Origin: Labrys miyagiensis
Lineage (GTDB): Bacteria; Pseudomonadota; Alphaproteobacteria; Rhizobiales; Labraceae
Length of the DNA: 44,773 nucleotides
Direction: 5' to 3'
Assembly (NCBI RefSeq): GCF_030160835.1
Contig: NZ_BSPC01000031.1
Location: 1 to 44,773 of the forward strand
The notes beneath the pieces are model-generated. The model searched no databases, had not been told where the DNA came from, and saw only the letters and a list, made by a program, of their open reading frames with translations. Positions within the stretch are counted from its first letter, which is position 1; every line of letters begins with the position of its first letter. Below are positions 1 to 7,814 of this stretch, one piece after another. The position numbers and the translations under genes are program-made.

Positions 1-38
1 CCTCGATTGCTGAACAAGCGATCTTCGAGTTCCCGCAT
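1..38 (-). CDS. possible third gene of the yqjDE-like operon (partial)
   Basis: An ATG on the minus strand lies 7 nt after the stop codon of the holin-X-like gene and opens a frame reading MRELEDRLFSNR to the window edge. The tight spacing fits a third member of the operon, as in the E. coli yqjD-yqjE-yqjK layout. Only 12 codons are visible, so no family can be assigned and the start is uncertain. Confidence 0.3.
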   Translation of the reverse strand, partial: MRELEDRLFSNR

Positions 39-45
39 TTCGAGC

Positions 46-450
46 TCATGAGGAGACGTGTGCGACAGCCTTTTTCAAAGCAGCAAAGTCTTCGCGCAGT
101 GCTTGAACTGTGCGGAGGGGGACGGGCGTCCAGTTTTTCATGCGAGTCCTTGCCGCCAGGAGACATGTCAGAGCACCGATTCCAAGGGCGACGGACACGA
201 TCAGCGCAGCGAGCGCCGGCGTAATGCCTAGGGAGATGATAAATAGGACAAGGGCGGCAAGCGCTACCGCCATACTCAGCAGCAGAATGATGCCCCCGAC
301 AATTCCCAACAGGCTCGCAGACAATATGGTGGATGTTTTGGCTTTAACTTCGGCTTGGAGCAGTTGAGCCTCCTGGCCGAGTTGGCTGCCCAGCTCGGCC
401 CGTGCGACTTCCAGGAGCCGAACAAAAGAGACGTTCGGGTCGTTCTCCAT
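46..450 (-). CDS. YqjE-like / holin-X superfamily membrane protein
   Basis: A 134-residue protein. It has an amphipathic N-terminus (about residues 1-38, rich in Glu, Gln and Ala), two closely spaced hydrophobic segments at about 42-70 and 76-100, and a short basic tail. This is the architecture of the YqjE / putative actinobacterial holin-X family; these are inner-membrane proteins usually found beside YqjD/ElaB-like proteins, and not proven phage holins. It starts 11 nt after the stop of the upstream YqjD-like gene, so the two are probably cotranscribed. No strong Shine-Dalgarno precedes the ATG, consistent with translational coupling. A role in envelope or stationary-phase stress is inferred from family and context. 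Confidence 0.7.
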   Translation of the reverse strand: MENDPNVSFVRLLEVARAELGSQLGQEAQLLQAEVKAKTSTILSASLLGIVGGIILLLSMAVALAALVLFIISLGITPALAALIVSVALGIGALTCLLAARTRMKNWTPVPLRTVQALREDFAALKKAVAHVSS

Positions 451-461
451 TTTATTGGTGC

Positions 462-998
462 CTATGCTGTCCGACTCGAAGCGCGCATTAATCGCGACAG
501 AACGATCCCCGCGACAAGACCGCAGCCAAAAAATGCGGCTGGCTGACGCTTCGCAAAGTCGGAAACGGTATCAAAAAGCTCACCCACGTTGCGATCGCGA
601 ATGTCGGTCGAAATCTTTTCGACGCCCTCGGCCGCGCTACGAACGATCTTCGCAATCTGAGGGGATGTTCCTTCGATCCCATCAGCCGCATCTTTTGCCG
701 ATCGTGCGAGATTAACGACCGCGTCGGCGCCTGCGGTCTTGTTGCTCTCGACGGCTTCCTTGAATACCGCGGAGGCATCAGATGCGACTGCGCCGGCGTA
801 GGCCTTGCCTTCCTCTGCGGCCGTGGACGCCAGATTCTGGGCGTCCTCGAGGGCGGTGCTGGTGGTATCTCTCAGCTTGGCGCCGGCCTGCTTCGTGTGA
901 ACCATCGGGTCCGATGATGCCCCGGTCGGATCGGGATTGGGATTAACGTATGGGGACTCGTTGCCGCTATAGGGAGTCGTGGATTGATCGCTATTCAT
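462..998 (-). CDS. YqjD/ElaB-like membrane-anchored stress protein
   Basis: A 178-residue protein beginning MNSDQSTTPYSG. The start is chosen because AAGGAG lies 7 nt upstream; an earlier in-frame start would put that site inside the gene. The N-terminal third is Pro/Asn/Ser-rich. The middle (about 50-145) is an Ala/Glu/Lys-rich helical region of the kind seen in YqjD/ElaB and nutrient-deprivation-induced proteins. One C-terminal transmembrane helix (about 150-170, AAFFGCGLVAGIVLSRL) is followed by basic residues, a typical tail anchor. E. coli YqjD/ElaB associate with ribosomes at the inner membrane in stationary phase; the same role here is inference. It is the first gene of an operon with the holin-X-like gene and has a candidate EcfG promoter. 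Confidence 0.65.
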   Translation of the reverse strand: MNSDQSTTPYSGNESPYVNPNPDPTGASSDPMVHTKQAGAKLRDTTSTALEDAQNLASTAAEEGKAYAGAVASDASAVFKEAVESNKTAGADAVVNLARSAKDAADGIEGTSPQIAKIVRSAAEGVEKISTDIRDRNVGELFDTVSDFAKRQPAAFFGCGLVAGIVLSRLMRASSRTA

Positions 999-1058
999 TG
1001 ATTTGCTCCTTGTTGGGTACGTACGAACGACAGTTCCAGATTGGATTGGATGCGCAGC

Positions 1059-1084
1059 AACACGTCGGAGCAACGCATAGTTCC
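1059..1084 (-). promoter_or_regulatory. putative EcfG (general stress) promoter of the yqjDE-like operon
   Basis: On the minus strand GGAAC (1084-1080) and TGTT (1062-1059) are separated by 17 nt. This is close to the alphaproteobacterial EcfG consensus GGAAC-N16/17-CGTT and lies about 60 nt before the start codon at 998. The -10 deviates at one base, so this is the weakest of the EcfG-like sites here. No gene was found between this site and the IS256 target duplication at 1304, apart from the tail of the interrupted ORF. Confidence 0.4.
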
Positions 1085-1312
1085 ACTGCGCTATCGGCAG
1101 GCCACGGTTTCGCAATTTTGAAAGAATCTCCGGCTCCTAAGGCTAGATTTTCCCGCCGAAGACCCGGTCCGGTGCCCTTTGCAATTCAACACCCTCTGCC
1201 CCTGGAGCTGACTAAAGAGGCTCGAGCGCCCTCCTCTTCTTTCTGCATTGGATGAGAATGCTGCAAGCACCGCGATGAACGATTGATTGACTCGGCCGCA
1301 GAACAATAGAGG

Positions 1313-2765
1313 GATCGTGTCCCGCAGGGTGGTGTAGCTTTTGGGCGTCACCGCGTTTTTTGGCAGGGGTCGGCGGTTTGATTAGCTTGCCAGAGCGGTC
1401 AAGCTAGCGAGAGGATCATCGCCTAAAGGTGCGATGGTTTCCAGTGTCATATAGCGAGCACGCTGAACCGCCCATTCATCGTTTTGTTCCAGCAAGATGG
1501 CCCCAACGAGACGGCGGATTGCCTGCTCGGTGGGGAAGATGCCGACGACATTGGTCCTGCGCTTGATCTCGCCGATGGGCCGCTCGATTGGGTTGGAGGA
1601 ATGCAGCTTGGCCCAGTGCTGCGGTGGGAAGTCCATATAGGCCAGGACGTCGGTCTCTGCCTCATCCATGAGTTCGGCGAGCTTTGGCACCTTGGGCCTG
1701 ATCTGGTCTGCAACGGCGCGGAACTGGGTCTTGGCGGCTTTGGCGTCCGGCTGGGCGAAGGCGGTGGCGATCAGGGCCGCGACGACGCGCTTGCCCTTCC
1801 TACCGGCATGGGCGGCGATATTGCGCATGAAGTGCACGGTACAACGCTGCCAGGATGCGCTGAACACCTTGGCCGTGGCGGCCTTGATGCCTTCATGGGC
1901 ATCGGAGATCACCAGCTTGACACCACGCAGGCCCCGCCGCGAGAGCTTTCGCAGGAAGGCCGTCCAGAAAGTCTCGGCTTCCGACAAGCCAATATCGATA
2001 CCAAGCACCTCGCGCCGCCCGTCGGTGTTGTCCGCGCAAACGCAAAGCGTTTGTCGCGAGGCAACCGCGATGGTGACGGCGATGCTGACGACGCGTCCAG
2101 CCTGGCGTACCTTGAGGTAGGTGGCATCAATCCAAAGATAAGGCCATTCACCTTCGAGCGGGCGCTCCAGGAAGGCTTCGACGCGTTCGTCAATCTCTTC
2201 ACACAGTCGCGACACCTGGCTCTTGGAGATGCCGCTCATACCCATGGATTTGACCAGTTCATCGACCGAACGGGTCGAGATGCCCTGGATGTAGGCTTCC
2301 TGGATCACCGCTGTCAGCGCCTTCTCGGCCATACGCCGCGGTTCAAGAAAACCAGGGAAGTAGGAGCCCTTGCGTAGCTTGGGGATGCGCAACTCAACCG
2401 TACCCACCCGCGTCTCCCAGTCGCGATCTCGGTAACCGTTGCGCTGGGCTAGTCGATCAGCACTCCTCTCGCCATGGGCCGCGCCCGTCAAAGCGCCGAC
2501 CTCGAGCTCCATTAGCCGCTGGGCCGTGAAGCCGATCATCTCCCGCAGAATATCCGCGTCGGGGTTCTTCTCAACAAGCGCGCGAAGCTGCATCATCTCG
2601 TCGGTCATTGGTGGTTCCTCGGTCAGGTTTGTGTCAGCAAACCAACCCTAACCGGAAAATCGCCAATGACCGCCCGCAAGCCCGTTCGCTCGCTACGGCG
2701 CTATTGAGGGCGCGCGAGCGAACGGCCTTGCTCTGTCCAGCTACACCACTCCCAGGGACATGACC
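1313..2765 (-). mobile_element. complete IS256-family insertion sequence
   Basis: A 1453-bp element bounded by imperfect 27-bp terminal inverted repeats (about 21/27 matches; inner ends TGGTGTAGCT at 1330-1339 and AGCTACACCA at 2739-2748). It is flanked by an exact 9-bp direct repeat CAATAGAGG at 1304-1312 and 2766-2774. IS256 elements typically make 8-9-bp target duplications, so the boundaries are well supported. The matched duplication indicates simple insertion with no later rearrangement at either end. The transposase inside looks intact, so the element could still be mobile. Confidence 0.93.
1382..2608 (-). CDS. IS256-family (mutator-type) transposase
   Basis: 408 residues, the usual length for the family. 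The DDE catalytic residues are visible as D161 ([11 protein letters not shown]), D226 (VISDAHEG) and E342 ([16 protein letters not shown]). Other family landmarks are the Cys/His region around [11 protein letters not shown] and the [10 protein letters not shown] motif. GAGG lies 8 nt upstream of the ATG. The reading frame is uninterrupted. A long open frame on the opposite strand is a shadow of this gene. Confidence 0.95.
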   Translation of the reverse strand: MTDEMMQLRALVEKNPDADILREMIGFTAQRLMELEVGALTGAAHGERSADRLAQRNGYRDRDWETRVGTVELRIPKLRKGSYFPGFLEPRRMAEKALTAVIQEAYIQGISTRSVDELVKSMGMSGISKSQVSRLCEEIDERVEAFLERPLEGEWPYLWIDATYLKVRQAGRVVSIAVTIAVASRQTLCVCADNTDGRREVLGIDIGLSEAETFWTAFLRKLSRRGLRGVKLVISDAHEGIKAATAKVFSASWQRCTVHFMRNIAAHAGRKGKRVVAALIATAFAQPDAKAAKTQFRAVADQIRPKVPKLAELMDEAETDVLAYMDFPPQHWAKLHSSNPIERPIGEIKRRTNVVGIFPTEQAIRRLVGAILLEQNDEWAVQRARYMTLETIAPLGDDPLASLTALAS

Positions 2766-2774
2766 CAATAGAGG

Positions 2775-2974
2775 CGGCAAAAAAGTTCCGACGACAACAC
2801 AACAGCGGCATCAGTCAACCCGTAGGCCCGCTCCCGCATGGCCTCGCGACGGGTATCGTTGCTGAGCAGTCCTCCCATCGCGCTTGCGAAGGCGCGGGTA
2901 TCCATGGTCCCTTTGTTCCTGCGATTCCGAGCGTCCTCGAAAGCGGGTAGAAGGCACCCTCGGCAAGATTTCAC
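2775..2974 (-). pseudogene. remnant ORF interrupted by IS256, possibly a glycosyltransferase C-terminus
   Basis: A minus-strand frame contains RAFASAMGGLLSNDTRREAMRERAYG, written here as two motifs: RAFASAMGGLLS and TRREAMRERAYG. These resemble the C-terminal helices of GT4-type glycosyltransferases, where a DPxxFAxAI..LL and RR..M..RAY pattern is common. The frame runs into the IS256 target duplication. If the element and one duplication copy are removed, it continues in frame for about 36 codons on the far side to a stop near 1196. No N-terminal glycosyltransferase body is visible. The family assignment is tentative; the interruption itself is seen directly. Confidence 0.35.
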
Positions 2975-3052
2975 GGAGGATGGGGCGAGACGGAACGATC
3001 CCAGGAATTCGCAGGTTGCAGACTTGGTAGCGGCGAATGAGAGATAAGTTCC

Positions 3053-4234
3053 ATGAGCGCAAGCCTTATTCAGGCCTCACGACGAAACGTTGGTGCGCCC
3101 CGGATTGGTCTTCCGGACGAAATCAATAGCTGGCAATCCCGCCTATCGGCCTTTGCCGCCCTTTGTGAGAAGCGAGCCGGCGAGGCGGACGAACAGTCTA
3201 TCGTACACCCGAGCGTCGTTGAGGCGTTTCACGCGCTTGGAGTGGCGGCTGCTCCCTTGCCAACGGGGTTTGGCGGGATAGGGCTAATCGAAACAAGCGA
3301 ATGGTCAGCTCTGTTTGACACCCTTCGGACGTTTGGCGCAGCGGATCTATCGGTCGGCCGTCTGTTTGAAGGACATGCCAATGCCATCGACCTAGTGCAT
3401 CGGTATGGCACCGACGCCCAGTTCAAAAAGCTAGCAAACGCGATCCAAGGCGGGGCGTTGACAGGTGTATGGGGAGCGGACGGCGCCAATCCGCTTCAAG
3501 TGAGGCAAGTTGCAAAAGGTTGGCTTCTAGAGGGAGGCAAGATCCTAGCCTCCGGCGCTGGCTTAATCACAAGACCTTTGGTTACCGCCGGCAGCGAGGC
3601 AGGCCAGCGTCTGATCCTGCTCGACCTTAAGCCGGGCGAGCGAACAGATCTTTCTGGGTGGACCCCCCTTGGCATGCGTTCAAGTGCGACGGGCTCAGTC
3701 GATCTATCCGGTCTCCTGGTGTCTGATTCCCGTCTGATAGGTAGACCGGGCGACTTCATGCGTCAGCCCCATTTTTCGGGCGGAGCCTGGCGTTTTTGTG
3801 CGGTCCATTTAGGAGGGGCCGAACACCTTGTTGAACTCTACCGCGAACAACTTCGCCAGCGTCAACGCGACAACGATCCCTACCAGCTACAGCGCATCGC
3901 AACATGTGTCTCGGCAGCCGGCAGCGCGGCCTATTGGATTAAGGCCGCGGCGCGTCAACTGGCTCTTAGATCGGAGGAAGCGGAAAAGTCGGTGGCGTTA
4001 TCGAATCTTGCGCGTGGTGTGACCGAGCGCTCTGCATTGGACGTCATGGAGGCGGTCCAGCGCGGTGCTGGTCTATCGGCTTTCATGCGAGCTAACCCAA
4101 TCGAACGCGTGGCACGAGACCTCAGCACCTATCTGAGGCAGCCTGTTCCCGATCTTGCCATGGCTGAGGCCGCCCGCTTTGCGCTCGCGGACGCAGGATC
4201 TATCAAGGACATGTGGGATCTCGATGAGGGCTAG
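3053..4234 (+). CDS. acyl-CoA dehydrogenase-like flavoprotein
   Basis: 393 residues, the usual size for the family. The N-terminal helical domain (about 20-125) has the substrate-pocket-type segment GFGGIGLIETSEWSALFDTL. A central beta domain (about 130-235) includes TGVWGADG and the LKP...GWTPLGMRSSATG stretch. The C-terminal helical domain ends with ERVARDLSTYLRQP, resembling the flavin-contacting NP..R..RD....LRQ motif. The exact reaction cannot be read from sequence; homologues in such clusters may modify an acyl chain or an amine. The start follows a weak GAGAG site. The stop overlaps the start of the downstream PIG-L gene by 11 nt, so these genes form one translationally coupled operon. 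Confidence 0.75.
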   Translation: MSASLIQASRRNVGAPRIGLPDEINSWQSRLSAFAALCEKRAGEADEQSIVHPSVVEAFHALGVAAAPLPTGFGGIGLIETSEWSALFDTLRTFGAADLSVGRLFEGHANAIDLVHRYGTDAQFKKLANAIQGGALTGVWGADGANPLQVRQVAKGWLLEGGKILASGAGLITRPLVTAGSEAGQRLILLDLKPGERTDLSGWTPLGMRSSATGSVDLSGLLVSDSRLIGRPGDFMRQPHFSGGAWRFCAVHLGGAEHLVELYREQLRQRQRDNDPYQLQRIATCVSAAGSAAYWIKAAARQLALRSEEAEKSVALSNLARGVTERSALDVMEAVQRGAGLSAFMRANPIERVARDLSTYLRQPVPDLAMAEAARFALADAGSIKDMWDLDEG

Positions 4235-4961
4235 TTCTTATCTCAACAAAATCGAAGCATTGCCCTTTGCCGGCCTCGAAATGCTCGGAGGCGGCGGCAT
4301 GACTGTCTTAGCGCCCCACCCAGACGATGAGGCGCTGGGGGCCGGCGGCCTGATTGCTGCATGTCTGGACGCGGGAGTTTCGGTGAATGTCGTCGTCCTA
4401 ACCGACGGCGCCGGATCCCATCCCCATTCCAGGCTCTACCCAAGACATCGATTGATCAAATTAAGGCGGGAGGAGTGCCGAAATGGCCTCATAGCGCTAG
4501 GTCTCCCCCCGGAGGAGATCAGCCATCTTGATCAAGCGGATACCCGGGCGCCGACGACGGGTCACCAGTTCAACCATGTTGTCGCCGAGCTTGAACACGC
4601 AATCGAGCGAAATGCCTCCACTGCTCTTGTCGTGACCTGGGACAAGGATCCCCATTGCGATCACTTTGCGGCGGCTCGGATGGCAGGGGAAGTCAATAAG
4701 TCAAAGCCGAATTTGATCGTGTGGCACTATCCGATCTGGGGATGGTACTTGCCGGGAACGAAACGCATCGATCGCCCCGGGCCAGAGGGTTTCAAGTTCG
4801 ATATCACGCCGTGACTCGAAAAGAAGCGTGCGGCGATTGCCTGTCACGCTTCGCAGGTAACCCTTCTCATCGATGATGACCCCGACGGTTTCATGTTCAG
4901 CACGGAAAAGCTCGCGCGCTTTCATCGGCCCACTGAGTATTTCATCCGGAGCCCGGCATGA
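4224..4961 (+). pseudogene. PIG-L family N-deacetylase with an in-frame TGA
   Basis: The start at 4224 overlaps the previous stop by 11 nt. The protein has the metal-binding motif APHPDDE (residues 30-36) and the second motif HCDHFAA near 155, as in LmbE/PIG-L zinc deacetylases that remove N-acetyl groups from amino sugars. A TGA at 4812-4814 ends the frame at 196 residues. The same frame then continues without interruption for 48 more codons with family-like C-terminal sequence (LEKKRAAIACHASQV, then DDPDGFMF and RPTEYFI). It stops at 4959-4961, where TGA overlaps the ATG of the next gene. A CGA-to-TGA change is the simplest explanation. Both metal-binding motifs precede the stop, so a shortened protein might fold, but the last fifth of the family domain is lost. 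Confidence 0.82.
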
Positions 4962-5548
4962 CCAAGCAGTCCCTCGGCATAGATTATTTCGAAACGCTGT
5001 ACCGCGCAAATCCCGATCCTTGGAATTTTGCGACAAGCGACTATGAGCACAGGAAGTATCAGGCAACGCTAGACGCCTTGCAGCGCCCGCTTTATGCGAA
5101 CGCGCTTGAGGTCGGTTGCTCCATTGGGGTTCTCACGGCGCGTCTCGCAACTCGATGCAAGACTTTGAATGCAATCGACCTTTCACCGTCGGCAATAGCT
5201 AAAGCGATGACGACATGCAGCGCAGTTCGCAACATAAGATTTAGCGTAGGCGGTGCGCCAAACAACCTCCCGCTTGGCCCGTTTGACCTGATCGTGCTCT
5301 CTGAGGTCTTGTATTACCTCGATAAGGAGGACTTGCTATCCTTGGCGACATGGTGCTGCCACTCGACTGCGAGCGAGGCGGACATCGTTCTGTGCCATTG
5401 GCTTGGCCCGACTGACTATCCCCTGAGTGGCGACTACGCCAGCAAGCTATTCGTGAAGGCTATGCAGCCTTGCCTCGAAAGTCACGCCATCCTCCATGAA
5501 GAAGTCTATCGCCTCGAGCGGATACGGCTGTGCGCGAAGGAATTGTAG
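4958..5548 (+). CDS. NodS-like class I SAM-dependent methyltransferase
   Basis: 196 residues. The opening FETLYRANPDPWNFATSDYEHRKY matches the family (written here as YRANPDPWNFATSDYE). It is followed by SAM-binding motif I ALEVGCSIGVLT at about 50-61 and LIVLSEVLYYL near 113-123, all typical of the NodS family. NodS N-methylates the deacetylated glucosamine of Nod factor precursors. Beside a PIG-L deacetylase, methylation of a freed amino group is a reasonable but unproven reading. The ATG overlaps the stop of the full-length PIG-L frame (ATGA). The 3' end overlaps the convergent glycosyltransferase gene by 102 nt. No nod box was seen upstream of the cluster. Confidence 0.72.
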   Translation: MTKQSLGIDYFETLYRANPDPWNFATSDYEHRKYQATLDALQRPLYANALEVGCSIGVLTARLATRCKTLNAIDLSPSAIAKAMTTCSAVRNIRFSVGGAPNNLPLGPFDLIVLSEVLYYLDKEDLLSLATWCCHSTASEADIVLCHWLGPTDYPLSGDYASKLFVKAMQPCLESHAILHEEVYRLERIRLCAKEL

Positions 5549-6682
5549 CAAGGCTTCCGCTCGCGCGATTTCAGCGGGCAGCATGGAGGGTCGAAGCGGA
5601 TTGCGATACTGCAGCGATGAATTTACGGCGCACAGTTGCTGCCAGAAAATCTCGAAGCACCCCTGCTGAAGAGTTCTGAGTAGTGCCGCCATTTCCCCGC
5701 TGGGCAGGTCCAGGCCCCTTAAGATGGCGGATTCTTCCATAAATCCGATTTCGCTCGCCCGGCGTAGGTGGCCTTTAATCCACGCCTTTCTTGTGATGGT
5801 GAAGGCCGATTCTAATTCGTCGTCGCATTGAGTATCGACAACCGCGTGGCGCAGTTTCATCGCGTCGGCAGCCCCGCCGGCGGCTCTCCCGTCTAACCGA
5901 CAAGAGGTCGAGACACAGACGTCCATCGAGTGGCGAACCTTTCCGCCGGCGCACTCCACCGCAAGTGCAAGTGCCGAATCCTCTCCAGTTGGTCGGCTCG
6001 GGAGGCCTCCGATCATCCGGTACATCTGCAAGGTAATGGCAAGACTGGCGCCCGAACTCACTTGATGGTTTGGCCAGGGGTCATGGGGGCGCGGATCCAG
6101 AAGGGCAAAGATTTCGGCGACAACTGCGTGATAGTGTTCTTCGAGGAAGCCGCGGTGTCGGAAGTCCATGCCCAATCCACTGAATTCGCCAGGGTTCGCG
6201 TCGATGTAACCGGCGACGCAATCGGCCCCAAGCGCGAACTCCCGCCAGGTCGTTGCCAGCCAAGTCGGAGCGACCACGCTATCCGCATCGGTCGTCAAGA
6301 TCATGCCGTTGGTCAATCCCTCGCGCTCGAGCCGGTCAGCCGCACGATCCATGGCGATTTTGCGGGCAAGGCCAGCCGCAGAACACAGGTCGGTCGAGCT
6401 GGCCTCCAACACGTCGACGTGGAGCGACATGTTGGCCGCCACTTGGCGGGCTTTTTCTGCGGTTTCATCGCGGCAATTGTTGGCAAATAGCAACACTCGA
6501 TACGCGTCGGGCGGGATACGTCGACCTGCTGTGTCCCGTTGGATAGAAAGCGCGGCGAAGCAATCCGAAATCCGATCTTCCTCGTCGCAGGCTGGTATCG
6601 CAATGATTGTCGACAGCGCTCCAAATTTCTCCCTAGAGGAAGATGCAGATACGACAAAAGAGGAGCTTCGGACGTTATTCAT
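5447..6682 (-). CDS. family 2 glycosyltransferase
   Basis: 411 residues. The GT-A fold is recognised by IIAIPACDEEDRI (about 26-38), FANNCRDET (66-74), the metal-binding TTDADS (D132, D134) and the acceptor-side GEDSAL (233-238). The C-terminal 170 residues are helical and not recognised. The enzyme should transfer a sugar from a nucleotide donor; donor and acceptor are unknown. It is convergent with the methyltransferase and shares 102 nt of 3' coding sequence with it. Gene neighbourhood suggests the same pathway as the PIG-L and NodS-like proteins. The ATG at 6682 has only a weak AGGAAA upstream. Confidence 0.8.
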   Translation of the reverse strand: MNNVRSSSFVVSASSSREKFGALSTIIAIPACDEEDRISDCFAALSIQRDTAGRRIPPDAYRVLLFANNCRDETAEKARQVAANMSLHVDVLEASSTDLCSAAGLARKIAMDRAADRLEREGLTNGMILTTDADSVVAPTWLATTWREFALGADCVAGYIDANPGEFSGLGMDFRHRGFLEEHYHAVVAEIFALLDPRPHDPWPNHQVSSGASLAITLQMYRMIGGLPSRPTGEDSALALAVECAGGKVRHSMDVCVSTSCRLDGRAAGGAADAMKLRHAVVDTQCDDELESAFTITRKAWIKGHLRRASEIGFMEESAILRGLDLPSGEMAALLRTLQQGCFEIFWQQLCAVNSSLQYRNPLRPSMLPAEIARAEALLQFLRAQPYPLEAIDFFMEDGVTFEARLHSLHE

Positions 6683-7243
6683 CGTTTCCTAGAACCGGTA
6701 CTTCGAGATGGAAGACTTAGGATTAATGCTTGGGTGTAAACGTCCAGCTCGAACGGACGTTCCACGAGACTTGCATCTGGCAGTTTGTCCAAGGAGCAAA
6801 GCAGTCAAAACGCGCTTCAGCACGGGTCCAGCGCGCAAGCCCACACCGCGAGCCTGGGGTTAGCCTATTCTGCCCCGGTCCTTTACACAGAAAAGCAGGA
6901 GCGCGACTTCGTTGAACGCGTGCGAAGCGTGACGTCTGGTCCTTCGACCAAGCGCCCTCGAGGCGTACGTGGGATCTCCTTTCATGGTGAGCTGTGCCTT
7001 CGTTGAATATGCAAGCGTTGGCGAGGGTGATTGCGATGTTCTGGAAGGAAGAGTTAAATATTTGCGTCACGCGCTATTGTTTATTGCTCGCACGAATATA
7101 ATAGAACGCGGCGATATGAGATGGGATTGGCTAATCTAGACATTACTATGGCTTATTGCGTCCATAAATATGCACGGCGATGCATGGCTCTGGTCGGCAA
7201 TGGCTTGGCGGAGCCTGCGCTTGTCTGACGATGGAGCACCCTC
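6683..7243 (+). other. intergenic region without a recognisable gene
   Basis: No frame here has a plausible start, ribosome-binding site or recognisable protein. It becomes AT-richer at about 7060-7170. It separates the glycoconjugate genes from the small secreted protein at 7311. Confidence 0.6.
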
Positions 7244-7269
7244 GGAACATTGGCCGTAGCGTTGAGGTT
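7244..7269 (+). promoter_or_regulatory. putative EcfG promoter of the small secreted protein
   Basis: GGAAC at 7244-7248 and GGTT at 7266-7269 are separated by 17 nt. The site matches GGAAC-N16/17-nGTT and sits about 42 nt before the ATG at 7311. The -10 has one base off the CGTT consensus. Confidence 0.5.
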
Positions 7270-7310
7270 TCAGACGGCGGGCTATAACCGCTCAAGGAAA
7301 GGAACGACTC

Positions 7311-7556
7311 ATGTTTGGAAAAACCGTTACGACGGCACTAGCCGCGTTGCTCATCGCCGTTCCCGTGGCAGCTTTTGCGCAGACGACGAACGCTCCGTCC
7401 GGGACGCCGTCGGCATCGCCGGGCGACGCCACAAGGAACACGGGCGACAATAGCGGCCAGGCGGGTGCCATGAAGGGCCACGGCATGAAGATAAAGACTG
7501 GCACCGCCTGTAAGCCCACGGCGAAACATAAGTGCAAAACCAAGGGTACTATGTGA
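7311..7556 (+). CDS. small secreted or periplasmic protein of unknown function
   Basis: 81 residues. A clear signal peptide (MFGKTVTTALAALLIAVPVAAFA, about residues 1-23, cleaved after AFA) precedes a short Ser/Thr/Gly-rich mature chain. The chain ends in a Lys-rich tail with two cysteines (C65 and C73), which could form a disulphide. AAAGGAA lies upstream of the ATG. A strong hairpin follows immediately, so this is a monocistronic gene. Such short exported proteins are frequent in rhizobia and usually unassigned. The upstream EcfG-like site suggests expression under general stress. Confidence 0.7.
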   Translation: MFGKTVTTALAALLIAVPVAAFAQTTNAPSGTPSASPGDATRNTGDNSGQAGAMKGHGMKIKTGTACKPTAKHKCKTKGTM

Positions 7557-7561
7557 GTTTT

Positions 7562-7583
7562 CAGCCCCGCTTCGGCGGGGCTG
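7562..7583 (+). terminator. hairpin terminator after the small secreted gene
   Basis: A perfect 9-bp stem CAGCCCCGC / GCGGGGCTG with a stable TTCG tetraloop starts 6 nt after the stop codon. There is no T-tract, so termination efficiency is uncertain. Confidence 0.65.
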
Positions 7584-7814
7584 ACCGTCATGGGAGAGCG
7601 GTGCGCTCGAAGATCCCCAACACCCCCGCGGCATTGGGCGACACGTGGACGATGTGAGACCGATGGCGACGCTAATTCGGGAAACCAACGCAAAGGCAGG
7701 TGAAATGGGGATGACACCCACGAGGAGGGCGAGGCAGACCCGAGGGTTCCAGTGCTCGGCCCGGGGCGTAGCGGCGCATTAGACCTCTCGGAAGCACGTA
7801 AATGCTGGCTTATA

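Noticed and set aside
1484-2377. 297-codon open frame antisense to the IS256 transposase
   Set aside because: Shadow frame inside a defined insertion sequence.
2775-3052. A nod box before the NodS-like gene cluster
   Set aside because: Nothing in this stretch resembles the long conserved nod box, so control by NodD is not supported.
4812-4814. Selenocysteine or UGA recoding to rescue PIG-L
   Set aside because: No selenocysteine hairpin is evident and PIG-L enzymes do not use it; many genes here end in TGA, so UGA is a normal stop.
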